Shown here: positions 16,512 to 24,838 of the stretch, one piece after another
Layout of the letters: each line of letters begins with the position of its first letter
Numbering within the stretch: the first letter of the stretch is position 1
Assembly: GCA_023390555.1 (NCBI GenBank)
Contig: JAEWCQ010000039.1
Coordinates: 1-32,345, forward strand
Reading direction: 5' to 3'
Source of the DNA: Bacillota bacterium
GTDB taxonomy: Bacteria > Bacillota > Clostridia > Lachnospirales > Lachnospiraceae
DNA length: 32,345 nucleotides
Program-made: the position numbers and the translations under genes
The notes under the pieces: model-generated
The model's input: the letters and a program-made list of their open reading frames with translations, nothing else
The model's database searches: none
Told to the model about the DNA's origin: nothing

Positions 16512-17459
16512 TCAGGAAAAATACACCAGTTCATCTTCCGGCTTTTCTGCAGGTTCGATCAAAACCGGATAGAGCACCGGTCCTTTCCCACGGTATTCTT
16601 TTGCAAATTCCACACGTACTTCCGCCGTAAGATTAACCCAGGACTTATGCCCGACTTCTTTCGAATTCGGATATTTTGTCATAAATCCGATAAACGATAC
16701 ATCTTCCGCACAGCAGGTCATGGCAAATCTGCCCGGAACAAACATTCCCTTTTTCATTTTCTTTTCCGGATTATAGATCAGTGCGAGAAATTTTATCTTT
16801 TTGCGATCATATTTTTTCGGATTTTCCATTGCATCCATATACCAGATGGCATAGTCCGCATCACTTAACTCGATAACCTCCTGATCGATATCAAATGGAA
16901 GTTCTTCATTCTCATTCTCATCGATGCTTCCATCCGCACGCTCATAGACAATCTGTGCCGGACGATTCTGTGCCTTGACAACACGACGGAATTTACCCTT
17001 TGGTGTATCATCATCACAACGGTTGAAAATAACCACATCCGCCTTAAATAACTGCTCCATGATCATTTGACGCATATTATTCAGATACATCTCAAACGTA
17101 GTGGCATCCACGGTTGCGAGTGACTGCACAATGACCCAGCCCTTCGGCAGTTTTGTCTCGAGCAGGGTTGCAATATCCCATGTCCCGTTGTATTCAATAA
17201 ACACCTGATCCGGAAGATATTCCATATTGAGCTGCTGCAGCGCCTCTTCATTAAATGCATCCTGCTCTTCTATCGTGACAACCTGCGCATGAACAGACTT
17301 CAATTTGTCTTCCTCGTATTCAACTTCACCGTCTTCACAAGCCAGAATCAGTGTTTTATCGCCTCCGCCAAAGTCATTTTCAAACAGTGTTTCTTTGATC
17401 AATGACGTCTTTCCACTGTCCATAAATCCTGTAAATAAATATACCGGTATCTCTTGCAT
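16512..17459 (-). CDS. COG0523 (CobW-like) GTPase fused to a DUF1980-like C-terminal domain
   Basis: A 315-residue protein. The N-terminal GTPase has the P-loop GFMDSGKTS (11-19), Walker-B-like QVFIEYNG and a G4-like NRCD. The metal-binding CxCC of classic COG0523 proteins is absent; the equivalent stretch reads LACEDGEVEYEED. Instead of the usual CobW C-terminal domain, residues about 205-315 resemble the C-terminal part of DUF1980/YcgQ proteins: RFAMTCCAEDVSFIGFM (Cys249-Cys250), then SWVNLTAEV and a final EPAEKPEDELVYF. It starts 33 bases after the His-rich GTPase and should be co-transcribed. A role in metal trafficking is inferred from the neighbour and families; no substrate can be read from sequence. 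Confidence 0.85.
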   Translation of the reverse strand: MQEIPVYLFTGFMDSGKTSLIKETLFENDFGGGDKTLILACEDGEVEYEEDKLKSVHAQVVTIEEQDAFNEEALQQLNMEYLPDQVFIEYNGTWDIATLLETKLPKGWVIVQSLATVDATTFEMYLNNMRQMIMEQLFKADVVIFNRCDDDTPKGKFRRVVKAQNRPAQIVYERADGSIDENENEELPFDIDQEVIELSDADYAIWYMDAMENPKKYDRKKIKFLALIYNPEKKMKKGMFVPGRFAMTCCAEDVSFIGFMTKYPNSKEVGHKSWVNLTAEVRVEFAKEYRGKGPVLYPVLIEPAEKPEDELVYFS

Positions 17460-17492
17460 AACGTTCTACCTTTCCCTGACTGTCTTCTTCTG

Positions 17493-18629
17493 TCAGATTC
17501 CAAATAATTCTTCGATACCGTGCTCTTTCAGATCAGTTCCGATTACACAGATCCTTCCGGTATATTCCGGTTCTCCGTCACGAAGTTCATATTCGCCCGG
17601 AACCATGTCAAAATAAATCCACGAACCGTTCACATCCTCTACCATACCCTTTGCACGCAGAATTACACCATATTCCTCGGTGTCGCTCAGTGTCTTTAAA
17701 ATTTGCTCGATTGTCTCTTTTGTGAATTTATGCGGAGTTTCTTTTCCCCAGCTTGTAAATACTTCATCTGCATGATGGTGATGATGGTGATCATGGTCAT
17801 GACATCCGCAGGTACAGTTCTCATCATGCTCATGATGATGCTCGTGGTCGTGATGATGTTCATGCCCATGTTCCTCATGATCGTGATGATGCTCGTGCTC
17901 ATGTTCCTCATGATCGTGATGATGCTCGTGCTCCTCGTGGTCATGTTCGTCGTGGTCATGATGATGCTCGTGCTCATGTTCCTCTTCTTCCTCCTGGTGA
18001 TGTGCTTCGGCCAGCAGTTTCATTTCCAGAGAGTCCTGTCCTTCGATTACTTTTAAAATCTGCTCTCCCTTTATGCTGTCCCATGGAGTTGTAATAATTG
18101 CAGCCTTTTCATTCAGCGTCTGCATCTGCTTCACACAAAGCTCCAGCTGCTCTGTTGTCGCATTCTGGCTTCTGCTTAAGATAATGGTCGTCGCATATGC
18201 GATCTGATTATTAAAAAACTCTCCGAAAGCTTTCATCTGTTTGGATGCCTTGGTTGCATTTACTACCGTAACAAGTGCGTTCAGTTTCACATCCTGCTCT
18301 TTCTCAACATCGATAACAGACTTCATGACATCAGACAACTTTCCGACGCCCGACGGCTCAATTAAAATACGGTCCGGATGGAATTTCTGAATGACCTCAT
18401 TTAAGTTCTTTCCGAAATCACCCACCAGTGAACAGCAGATGCAGCCGGAATTCATCTCGGAAATCTCAATGCCGGCATCCTTTAAAAAGCCGCCGTCAAT
18501 ACCGACTTCACCGAATTCATTCTCGATCAGCACGATCTTCTCTCCCTGAAATACTTCCTCGATCATCTTTTTTATGAAGGTTGTCTTGCCTGCTCCCAGG
18601 AATCCTGAGATAATATCAATTTTTGTCAT
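17493..18629 (-). CDS. COG0523 GTPase with His-rich metal-binding insert (ZagA/YciC-like)
   Basis: A 378-residue putative metallochaperone GTPase. Visible are the P-loop GFLGAGKTT (9-17), the CxCC metal site CICC (63-66), the Walker-B-like ILIEPSGVG, and a His/Asp/Glu-rich segment at about 210-287 that also holds CTCGC. A CobW C-terminal domain follows (about 300-378). The expected NKxD motif appears as SRSQ. The ATG at 18629 follows AGAGGG. Bacillus relatives (YciC/ZagA) handle zinc and are controlled by Zur; here the His-rich insert supports zinc, cobalt or nickel, but no Zur box was recognised in the promoter region. First gene of a two-gene unit with the GTPase-DUF1980 fusion. Confidence 0.9.
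   Translation of the reverse strand: MTKIDIISGFLGAGKTTFIKKMIEEVFQGEKIVLIENEFGEVGIDGGFLKDAGIEISEMNSGCICCSLVGDFGKNLNEVIQKFHPDRILIEPSGVGKLSDVMKSVIDVEKEQDVKLNALVTVVNATKASKQMKAFGEFFNNQIAYATTIILSRSQNATTEQLELCVKQMQTLNEKAAIITTPWDSIKGEQILKVIEGQDSLEMKLLAEAHHQEEEEEHEHEHHHDHDEHDHEEHEHHHDHEEHEHEHHHDHEEHGHEHHHDHEHHHEHDENCTCGCHDHDHHHHHHADEVFTSWGKETPHKFTKETIEQILKTLSDTEEYGVILRAKGMVEDVNGSWIYFDMVPGEYELRDGEPEYTGRICVIGTDLKEHGIEELFGI
17868..17933. repeat. Exact 33-bp tandem repeat in the His-rich segment
   Basis: 17868-17900 and 17901-17933 are identical. Each encodes an 11-residue His/Asp/Glu unit on the minus strand, in frame; looser copies flank it from about 17770 to 17990. Confidence 0.92.
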
Positions 18630-18691
18630 AATAATTCCCTCTTTCTTATATAAGCGTTTTTTCAAAAACGTAGTCTTTTACTTCCATAGGA

Positions 18692-18720
18692 AATATAGCA
18701 GAATAATCCCAAATTAACAA
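18692..18720 (-). promoter_or_regulatory. Promoter of the GTPase pair
   Basis: TTGTTA (18715-18720) and TATATT (18692-18697) on the minus strand with a 17-bp spacer, placed between the ABC exporter stop and the His-rich GTPase start. A small hairpin (CGTTTTT facing AAAAACG, near 18656-18671) lies in the leader. Confidence 0.65.
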
Positions 18721-18743
18721 GTAAAAACTTTCTAAACAGACGT

Positions 18744-20480
18744 CTACGCCTGTCCCGACATGCGATACAATTTCTCATAAAGTCCCTGTTTTGCCATCAG
18801 TTCCTCGTGTGTTCCCTCTTCTTCAATCCCCTGTTCGGTCAGAACAAGTATCTTCTCCGCATTCCGGATTGTACTGAGCCGATGAGCGATTACAAAGGTC
18901 GTACGGTTTTTGGCCAGCTTTTCCAAAGACTCCTGCACGACTTTTTCACTCTCATTGTCCAACGCAGAGGTCGCCTCATCGAAGATCAGTACCGGAGGAT
19001 TTTTCAAAAATACCCGGGCAATCGACAATCGCTGTTTCTGACCTCCGGATAATTTGATGCCACGCTGTCCGATATCCGTGTCATAACCATTCGGAAGATT
19101 CTGAATAAATTCATGTGCATTTGCATTTTTTGCAGCTTCAATCACTTCCTCTCTCGATGCATGCGGTTCTCCGTAGCGGATATTTTCGAGTACGGTTCCC
19201 GCAAACAGATAGACATCCTGCTGCACGATCCCGATATGATTGCGGAGGCTTTTCAGCTGTATGTCCCGGATATCTCTGCCGTCCAGCAAGATTCTCCCGC
19301 CTGATACATCATAAAACCGCGGAATCAGACTGCAGAGCGTACTCTTTCCCGCTCCCGAAGATCCAACCAGTGCCATATAGGAACCTGCCTTCACATCCAG
19401 GTTGATGTGATTGAGGACTCTCTCCGTATTTTCTTCATAGCGGAAGGATACATTTTCAAACAGCAGATCTCCCTTTACATTTTTCAGTTTTACCGCACCT
19501 TTTCGGTCCGCAATATCCGGCTCGATTGCAAGGATTTCCATAAAACGCTCAAATCCGGAATACCCATTCTGAAATTGCTCTGTAAAGTCAATCAGTGTTT
19601 TTACCGGATCCGTAAATACCCCGATGTATAGAAGAAAGGTGATCAGATCGGTGATCTCCACGCTTCCCTTTGTGATAAAAATACCGCCCGTCACTACTAC
19701 AATAATTGTAATCATCGTGGTAAAACCGCCAAGTCCTGCATGATAACCGCCCATATAAAAATAGCTGTCCTTCTTGGCTGACAAAAATCCATCATTTCCT
19801 TTTTTAAATTTTTCTTTTTCAATTGACTCATTCGCAAAAGATTTCACAACCCGGATGCCGGAAAGATTATCTTCAATCTGGCTGTTGATTTCCGCTATTT
19901 TCACACGGTTTTGCTTGAAGGCACGTTTCATGCGCCGGTTAAAGAAGTAAGCATACCCGACCATAAGCGGAACCAGAGCAAACGCACAAAGCGTCAGTTT
20001 TGGACTGATTCCCATCAAAATCAGGAAGGCACCGATAATTTTTATCACAGAGATCACGATATTCTCCGGCCCATGGTGCATCAGCTCACTGATGTCGAAC
20101 AGATCCGTCGTGATACGCGACATCAGCTGTCCGACCTTCTGATTGTCATAAAAGGAAAATGACAGTTTCTGATAATGTGCAAATATCTCCGCACGCATAT
20201 CGTATTCAATCTTTGCGCCCATCACATGACCATAGTTCGAAATGAAAAAATTACAGTAACATTCCACGGCTACGAGCACGAGCATTCCGGCGCCGATCTG
20301 AAGGATCAGGTAAAAAGCCTCCTGTGCCGGCATATAAATTACTTTGGATGTGATGTAGCGGACCAAAAGCGGAATTACAAGCGTCACCGCTGCTGCCACA
20401 ATCGCAAAAAACATATCTGCAGAAAACACGGGCAGATATGGTCTATAATAAGATATCATTTTTTTCAAATTCTGATTCAT
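18744..20480 (-). CDS. ABC exporter, fused membrane and ATPase domains
   Basis: A 578-residue half-transporter of the MsbA/LmrA type, working as a dimer in the cytoplasmic membrane. Residues about 15-300 form the six-helix ABC membrane domain; the ATPase has the Walker A GSSGAGKST (373-381), the signature LSGGQ (477-481), Walker B LIFDE (to Glu502), a D-loop SALD and the switch His533. The ATG at 20480 follows AACAGGAGAA; an open frame further upstream is promoter region. It is a single gene, so probably a homodimer; lipid, drug or peptide export cannot be told apart. It is divergent from the LUD-domain gene with overlapping promoters. No clear terminator is seen after it. Confidence 0.93.
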   Translation of the reverse strand: MNQNLKKMISYYRPYLPVFSADMFFAIVAAAVTLVIPLLVRYITSKVIYMPAQEAFYLILQIGAGMLVLVAVECYCNFFISNYGHVMGAKIEYDMRAEIFAHYQKLSFSFYDNQKVGQLMSRITTDLFDISELMHHGPENIVISVIKIIGAFLILMGISPKLTLCAFALVPLMVGYAYFFNRRMKRAFKQNRVKIAEINSQIEDNLSGIRVVKSFANESIEKEKFKKGNDGFLSAKKDSYFYMGGYHAGLGGFTTMITIIVVVTGGIFITKGSVEITDLITFLLYIGVFTDPVKTLIDFTEQFQNGYSGFERFMEILAIEPDIADRKGAVKLKNVKGDLLFENVSFRYEENTERVLNHINLDVKAGSYMALVGSSGAGKSTLCSLIPRFYDVSGGRILLDGRDIRDIQLKSLRNHIGIVQQDVYLFAGTVLENIRYGEPHASREEVIEAAKNANAHEFIQNLPNGYDTDIGQRGIKLSGGQKQRLSIARVFLKNPPVLIFDEATSALDNESEKVVQESLEKLAKNRTTFVIAHRLSTIRNAEKILVLTEQGIEEEGTHEELMAKQGLYEKLYRMSGQA

Positions 20481-20522
20481 TTCTATTCTCCTGTTCTGTC
20501 TGAAACAATTCGGTAGGCGGAA

Positions 20523-20551
20523 TTGAATTTTATCACAAATCATACTATAAT
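20523..20551 (+). promoter_or_regulatory. Promoter of the LUD-domain gene
   Basis: TTGAAT (20523-20528) and TATAAT (20546-20551) with a 17-bp spacer. The -10 box lies one base from the -10 box of the opposing ABC promoter. Confidence 0.75.
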
Positions 20552-20567
20552 GGGCTGAGAAAATCAA
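20539..20567 (-). promoter_or_regulatory. Promoter of the ABC exporter gene
   Basis: TTGATT (20562-20567) and TATGAT (20539-20544) on the minus strand with a 17-bp spacer. Its -35 box touches the ribosome binding site of the divergent LUD gene (AAGGAGG, 20566-20572). Confidence 0.65.
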
Positions 20568-20579
20568 GGAGGTTACTAT

Positions 20580-21218
20580 ATGGACCCAAAGAAAACTTAT
20601 TACAAACATCTGGCGGACACCATCATCAAAAATCTGGATAAGCGTCAGATGGAGGGATATTATTTTGAAACTTCGGCGGAAGCAATTGCAAAGGCAAACA
20701 GTTTCCTGACCAAAGGAACCACAGTTGGATACGGTGGCTCCATGTCACTGGCAGAATCCGGCATGCTTGCATCCTTGCAGGATAACCCGGACATTCTTCT
20801 TTTTGACCGGAGCAAAGCAAAGGATGAAGAAGAGACCACTCGCATCTATCACCAGGCACTCGACAGTGACTATTACTTCATGAGCAGCAATGCCGTTACG
20901 GCAAAAGGAGAACTGGTGAACATCGACGGGCGTGGAAACCGTTTAGCTGCTCTTATTTATGGACCAAAGTATGTGATTCTCTTCGTGGGTATGAACAAAG
21001 TCTGTTCCAATGTGGAGGATGCGATTCATCGGATACATAATATTGCCGCTCCACAGAACTGCATCCGGCTTAACTGCAAGACACCGTGTTCCGTCACGGG
21101 CGTCTGTGCTGACTGTCTCTCCCCGGAATCACCTTGCAGCCAGACGGTTATTACCAGAAGAAGCGGTGTCCCAGGCAGGATCAAGGTATTCCTGATCGGC
21201 GAGGAACTTGGCTATTAA
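20580..21218 (+). CDS. Stand-alone LUD-domain protein (LutC/DUF162-like)
   Basis: A 212-residue protein of the LUD (lactate utilization) family. The N-terminal part has GTTVGYGGSMSLAESGM, and SSNAVTAKGELVNIDGRGNRLAALIYGPKYVILFVGMNKV is characteristic. Near the end a Cys-rich patch (residues about 160-187: CKTPC, VCADC, PCSQ) is followed by RIKVFLIGEELGY. LutA and LutB partners are not nearby, and this short clade is often found alone in Clostridia; its reaction is unknown. The Cys patch may hold a metal or Fe-S cluster (inference). The start is set by AAGGAGG 7 bases before the ATG. It is the only protein gene besides the AraC regulator on the plus strand. Confidence 0.9.
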   Translation: MDPKKTYYKHLADTIIKNLDKRQMEGYYFETSAEAIAKANSFLTKGTTVGYGGSMSLAESGMLASLQDNPDILLFDRSKAKDEEETTRIYHQALDSDYYFMSSNAVTAKGELVNIDGRGNRLAALIYGPKYVILFVGMNKVCSNVEDAIHRIHNIAAPQNCIRLNCKTPCSVTGVCADCLSPESPCSQTVITRRSGVPGRIKVFLIGEELGY

Positions 21219-21232
21219 AAGGAATCATTCAA

Positions 21233-21271
21233 AAGAGCATTGTCTGCCATGAGTCAACAGACAATGCTCTT
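21233..21271. terminator. Bidirectional terminator between LUD and HAD genes
   Basis: A 14-bp stem AAGAGCATTGTCTG/CAGACAATGCTCTT with an 11-nt loop, between convergent genes. T-rich bases follow on the plus strand (TTATTTAT) and TTTT on the minus strand. Confidence 0.85.
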
Positions 21272-21273
21272 AT

Positions 21274-21924
21274 TTATCTATCACAAAGCTCCTGAAAAGA
21301 AGTAATGTAGCAGTCTGCTTCCCTCTTTATTTCCTCCTGCTCATAACTGGAATGGATATCTTCCACGCCTACCGCGTAAAATCCTCCCATTTTGGCACCT
21401 CTGACACCCTTTAATATATCCTCATAAACGACACAGTCTGATGCTGTAAGCCCAATCTTTGCAGCGGCATTCTCATAAATATCCGGAAATCCCTTAGCTC
21501 GTTTCACCTCCGTGATTACGGTATAGGAATCAAAATATTTCAGGATATCATGGTGTTTCAGACAGGGCAGAAACAACCGTTCATCGGACGAGGTGGCAGC
21601 CGCAATCTTCACCCCGCACTCCCGCAGCTGCATCAGATATTCTTTTACACAGGGTTTCAATTCGACGTTATAGGTATAATCCCATACCGCCATTTCAAAC
21701 CACTCATCCACAATGGCTTCCGGTGATTCATCGAGTCCAAACCGCCGAATCGTATAATCGGCAGCATCTTTAAAATGCTTCGCCGTAATCTCCTTCAGAT
21801 AATCCTCCGGTACTTCCAAACCTCTTTTCCCAAGAAAGTCAATATCAATCTGCCTCCAAACGCCCATGGAATCCAATAGCGTACCGTCCAGATCAAAGAT
21901 TGCCCCTTTTTTTTGCGGCAGCAT
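21274..21924 (-). CDS. HAD-superfamily phosphatase / beta-phosphoglucomutase-like
   Basis: A 216-residue HAD hydrolase, subfamily IA. Motif I FDLDGTLLDS gives nucleophile Asp11 and acid/base Asp13; motif II lies in AAATSSDE; motif III is the Lys in KRAKGFPD; motif IV is VVYEDILKGVRGAK. An alpha-helical cap lies between. Substrates are probably phosphorylated sugars or similar small molecules, but the family is broad. It begins 2 bases after argS stops, with only a weak ribosome binding site, so it is likely translated by coupling to argS. Confidence 0.88.
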   Translation of the reverse strand: MLPQKKGAIFDLDGTLLDSMGVWRQIDIDFLGKRGLEVPEDYLKEITAKHFKDAADYTIRRFGLDESPEAIVDEWFEMAVWDYTYNVELKPCVKEYLMQLRECGVKIAAATSSDERLFLPCLKHHDILKYFDSYTVITEVKRAKGFPDIYENAAAKIGLTASDCVVYEDILKGVRGAKMGGFYAVGVEDIHSSYEQEEIKREADCYITSFQELCDR

Positions 21925-21926
21925 CT

Positions 21927-23696
21927 TTACATCCGATCCGGTGCTGAAAATCCCAACACATCAATACTGATTTCCAGTGCACGCTTTGTAAGCTCCAGGA
22001 GGCGGATGTAGGAGGACTGAACCTTCTCATCCTCTTCAGTCATAATTTTCGTTTCATGATAGAAATGGTTGAACGCATTTGCAAGATCATAGATATAAGA
22101 ACATACTTTATGCGGTGCAATTTCCTCAAATGCATTTTCCAGCATTCCATTGAACTTGCTGATTTCCAGCATCAGAGCCTTCTCACTCTCGGAATGGGCT
22201 GCAAGAATTCCGGCACCGGCAGCATCTTTTCCGGATCCCCTGTATTTATTCAGAATCGACTTCATACGGACAATCGTATATAAAATGTACGGCCCTGTAT
22301 TTCCTTCAAAAGAGGTGAAGCGATCCATATCAAAAATATAGTCTTTGGAAGCCTGATTGGATAAATCCCCGTATTTAACGGCTGACAAAGCTACTACCTT
22401 CGCCGTTTCTCTGGCCTGCGCATCATCAACAGTCCGGTTATCTGCAATCTTTTGATACATTTCTTCATTGATTCCGGCAATCAGGTTCTCCAGACGCATG
22501 ACACCGCCTTCTCTTGTCTTAAAAGGCTTACCGTCTTTTCCGTTCATGGTTCCAAATCCAAGAAACCGCAATTTTGTATCTTCCTCCACCAGATGGGTCT
22601 TTCTTGCACAGCGGAATACCTGTGTAAAATAAAGCTCCTGCCGTTTGTCCACGACGTAGATAATCTCATCCGGATGATAATCCTTCATACGCCATACGAT
22701 GGTCGCCAGATCCGTAGTGTTATAAAGAGAAGCACCGTCCGATTTTAAGATCATACAAGGAGGGATATCCTTCGTATCGGATTCCTCTTTGACATCCACT
22801 ACCAGCGCACCTTCACTGATATAGGCGTAACCGTCCTTTTTCATTTTCTCCACCATATCCGGAATATAAGGCTGTGCATCCGACTCACCTTTCCACAATT
22901 CAAAAGAGACATTCAGATTCTCATAGTTCTTTTTCAAATCTGTCACGGATACATTTAATATATGGCTTAACAACGCCTGATAACCTCTTCTTCCGTGCTG
23001 AAGCTCATAGGTTGCCTGCATCGCCTGTTCTTTAAATTTCTCATCCTCTTTGGATCTTCCACTGGCAGTCGGATAGATGTCCTCCAGCTCGGATATCGTA
23101 AATGGGGCTTCCTGTGGATATTCTCCTTCAAAATCTGCATCAAAATAGACGAGTTCAGGTTTTCTCTCTCTCAGCTCCGTAATAATCAGCCCCATCTGCA
23201 GACCCCAGTCTCCCAGATGAACGTCACCGATCACATTGTGCCCGATGAACTTACCGATCCGCTTGATGCTTTCTCCGATGATTGCAGAACGCAGATGTCC
23301 GACATGAAGCGGCTTTGCGACATTTGGTCCGCCATAATCGATCATGATTGTTTTTGGCTCTGCCGTTTTCTCTGCACCAAGCCGCGCTTCATCCTCCTGC
23401 ATATCCCGCAGATACGCCGCCAGATATTCGGCAGACAGCTTCAGATTGAGAAATCCCGGATTGACAGCTTCCACCAGTTCAAACATCGGCTCCTCCTGCA
23501 GTTTTTCAACAACTGTTCCGGCAATCGCAATCGGTGCCTTTTTATATTCTTTTGCCGCAGCCATAGCACCGTTGCACTGATATTCACAAAGATCCGGTCT
23601 GTTGGAGCAGGTCACCTTTGCATATTTGGCATCATAGCCGGCTTCTTCGAATGCGGTCACCATTTTATCGGTAATCAAATCCAGAATTTTCTTCAT
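21927..23696 (-). CDS. argS: Arginyl-tRNA synthetase
   Basis: A 589-residue class I synthetase that charges tRNA-Arg. The N-terminal Add-1 domain is present (about 1-100); the HIGH motif is HVGH at 131-134 inside PNVAKPLHVGHLRSAIIG; the KMSKS-equivalent is KPFKTREGG at 390-398. The C-terminal anticodon-binding domain ends VLGFSAPDRM; an Ile/Leu/Pro variation of the usual LLGI.APERM end. The ATG at 23696 follows AACAAAGGAAA. It has its own promoter (23753-23781) and is followed by a HAD phosphatase in the same transcript. No T-box is visible in the short leader. Confidence 0.97.
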   Translation of the reverse strand: MKKILDLITDKMVTAFEEAGYDAKYAKVTCSNRPDLCEYQCNGAMAAAKEYKKAPIAIAGTVVEKLQEEPMFELVEAVNPGFLNLKLSAEYLAAYLRDMQEDEARLGAEKTAEPKTIMIDYGGPNVAKPLHVGHLRSAIIGESIKRIGKFIGHNVIGDVHLGDWGLQMGLIITELRERKPELVYFDADFEGEYPQEAPFTISELEDIYPTASGRSKEDEKFKEQAMQATYELQHGRRGYQALLSHILNVSVTDLKKNYENLNVSFELWKGESDAQPYIPDMVEKMKKDGYAYISEGALVVDVKEESDTKDIPPCMILKSDGASLYNTTDLATIVWRMKDYHPDEIIYVVDKRQELYFTQVFRCARKTHLVEEDTKLRFLGFGTMNGKDGKPFKTREGGVMRLENLIAGINEEMYQKIADNRTVDDAQARETAKVVALSAVKYGDLSNQASKDYIFDMDRFTSFEGNTGPYILYTIVRMKSILNKYRGSGKDAAGAGILAAHSESEKALMLEISKFNGMLENAFEEIAPHKVCSYIYDLANAFNHFYHETKIMTEEDEKVQSSYIRLLELTKRALEISIDVLGFSAPDRM

Positions 23697-23752
23697 TTTC
23701 CTTTGTTCCTTTCATAGTCATAGTAATTCTTCTGACTGATACTGCTCCTACT

Positions 23753-23781
23753 ATTCTATACACAGATGGAAAAAAAGTCAA
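23753..23781 (-). promoter_or_regulatory. Promoter of argS
   Basis: TTGACT (23776-23781) and TAGAAT (23753-23758) on the minus strand with a 17-bp spacer, located between dapF and argS. Confidence 0.7.
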
Positions 23782-23798
23782 AGTATTCTTTGGTGATT

Positions 23799-24698
23799 CT
23801 ATGCGAAGAAATTCTCTGCCAGCATAAACGTTCCGATTTTTTCCACGTCTCCGGTCAGATATACAGTCATATCTTCCATAATCTCAATCAGGAGTTCTCC
23901 GCCCGGCATTTTCACATGCACGCTTCCGTCCACAAGTCCGAGTCGATATGCCGCAGATGCTGCCGCGCATGCACCTGTTCCGCAGGCCAGCGTATAACCT
24001 GCTCCTCTTTCATAGATTTCAATCTGTATATGATTCCGGTCGATGACATGACAGAGCTGCATGTTGATTCGGTTCGGAAAATACGATGCGTTTTCGACAT
24101 ACGGGCCTAGTTCCTTTGCCTTTCCTGCGTTCACCTCCTCCATCATGATCACACAGTTCGGATTGCCGACAGACACGCAGGTGGCATTATACAACTGTCC
24201 ATGAAAGATCAACGGATCATTGACAATTTCATCCTCACTGTAGAACACACGCACCTTCTGCTCTTTTTCTTCTGTCTGCGCTTCTTTTTGCCGATAAGTA
24301 CGCAGCACTCCTCCGGCAAATTTCGCCTTACCCATATTCACACGCATCCTGCTTCCGTCGTCATTCAAAAAATCGACCGTCACATCCCCCGACTTCGTTG
24401 ACAACGTAAATACTTCTTTTTTTACATACCCCTCATCCAACAGATACTTTGCAAAAATCCGTACTCCGTTTCCGCTTCGCTCCGTCTCACTTCCGTCGGA
24501 ATTAAAAATCTGTACGTAGATTTTCCCGTCCCGCATCAGCGGCCCATACAGGATTCCGTCTGCGCCAACTCCGATATTTCTTCTGCAGAGTCTCACGATA
24601 TGGCGCTCTTGCAGCTTTATTTCATTTTTATTCGGGTCCAGCACCAGATAATCATTCCCAAGACCGTGATATTTTTTCAGTATCAGGCTGTCATGCAT
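23799..24698 (-). CDS. dapF: Diaminopimelate epimerase-like protein, first catalytic Cys replaced by Ser
   Basis: A 299-residue DapF-type racemase, the enzyme that converts LL- to meso-diaminopimelate for lysine and peptidoglycan. The start KKYHGLGNDYLVLD and both halves of the two-fold fold are present. The second catalytic Cys is kept (Cys239 in ERGAGYTLACGTGACA). The first, normally Cys in a CGNG motif, is Ser75 in TERSGNGVRIFAKYL. Clostridial relatives with SGNG exist as far as I recall, so this may be a lineage variant and not a dead enzyme. The ATG at 24698 follows GCGGAG; a GTG three codons earlier is less likely. It lies after galE, separated by a strong terminator. Confidence 0.88.
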   Translation of the reverse strand: MHDSLILKKYHGLGNDYLVLDPNKNEIKLQERHIVRLCRRNIGVGADGILYGPLMRDGKIYVQIFNSDGSETERSGNGVRIFAKYLLDEGYVKKEVFTLSTKSGDVTVDFLNDDGSRMRVNMGKAKFAGGVLRTYRQKEAQTEEKEQKVRVFYSEDEIVNDPLIFHGQLYNATCVSVGNPNCVIMMEEVNAGKAKELGPYVENASYFPNRINMQLCHVIDRNHIQIEIYERGAGYTLACGTGACAAASAAYRLGLVDGSVHVKMPGGELLIEIMEDMTVYLTGDVEKIGTFMLAENFFA

Positions 24699-24779
24699 TG
24701 TCCGCACTCCGCATATACTTATTCTTTATAGATTATGCAGGAATTAAGAAGTCCTATGCCAAAAGAACCCGTTTTCTGC

Positions 24780-24829
24780 AAAAAAACAGAAATCAGGCCA
24801 TTCTCAACAGCCTGATTCCCGTTTCTGTT
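24780..24829 (-). terminator. Terminator of galE
   Basis: A two-part stem: AACAGAAA/TTTCTGTT outside and AATCAGGC/GCCTGATT inside with an 11-nt loop, followed by seven U on the minus strand. It starts about 10 bases after the galE stop. Confidence 0.9.
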
Positions 24830-24838
24830 CGTCAAATC

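Noticed and set aside
17770..17990. Repeat array or satellite DNA
   Set aside because: Low-complexity CAT/GTG-rich bases are simply codons for His, Asp and Glu in the metal-binding insert of the GTPase.
18630..18743. Zur operator before the His-rich GTPase
   Set aside because: No palindrome resembling the Bacillus Zur box was found; the only inverted repeat is a short T/A-rich hairpin.
22995..23717. 240-codon plus-strand open frame opposite argS
   Set aside because: Shadow of the arginyl-tRNA synthetase gene; no ribosome binding site or recognisable domain.
23697..23798. T-box leader of argS
   Set aside because: The leader from the likely start of transcription to the ATG is only about 50 bases, too short for a T-box, and no T-box sequence is seen.
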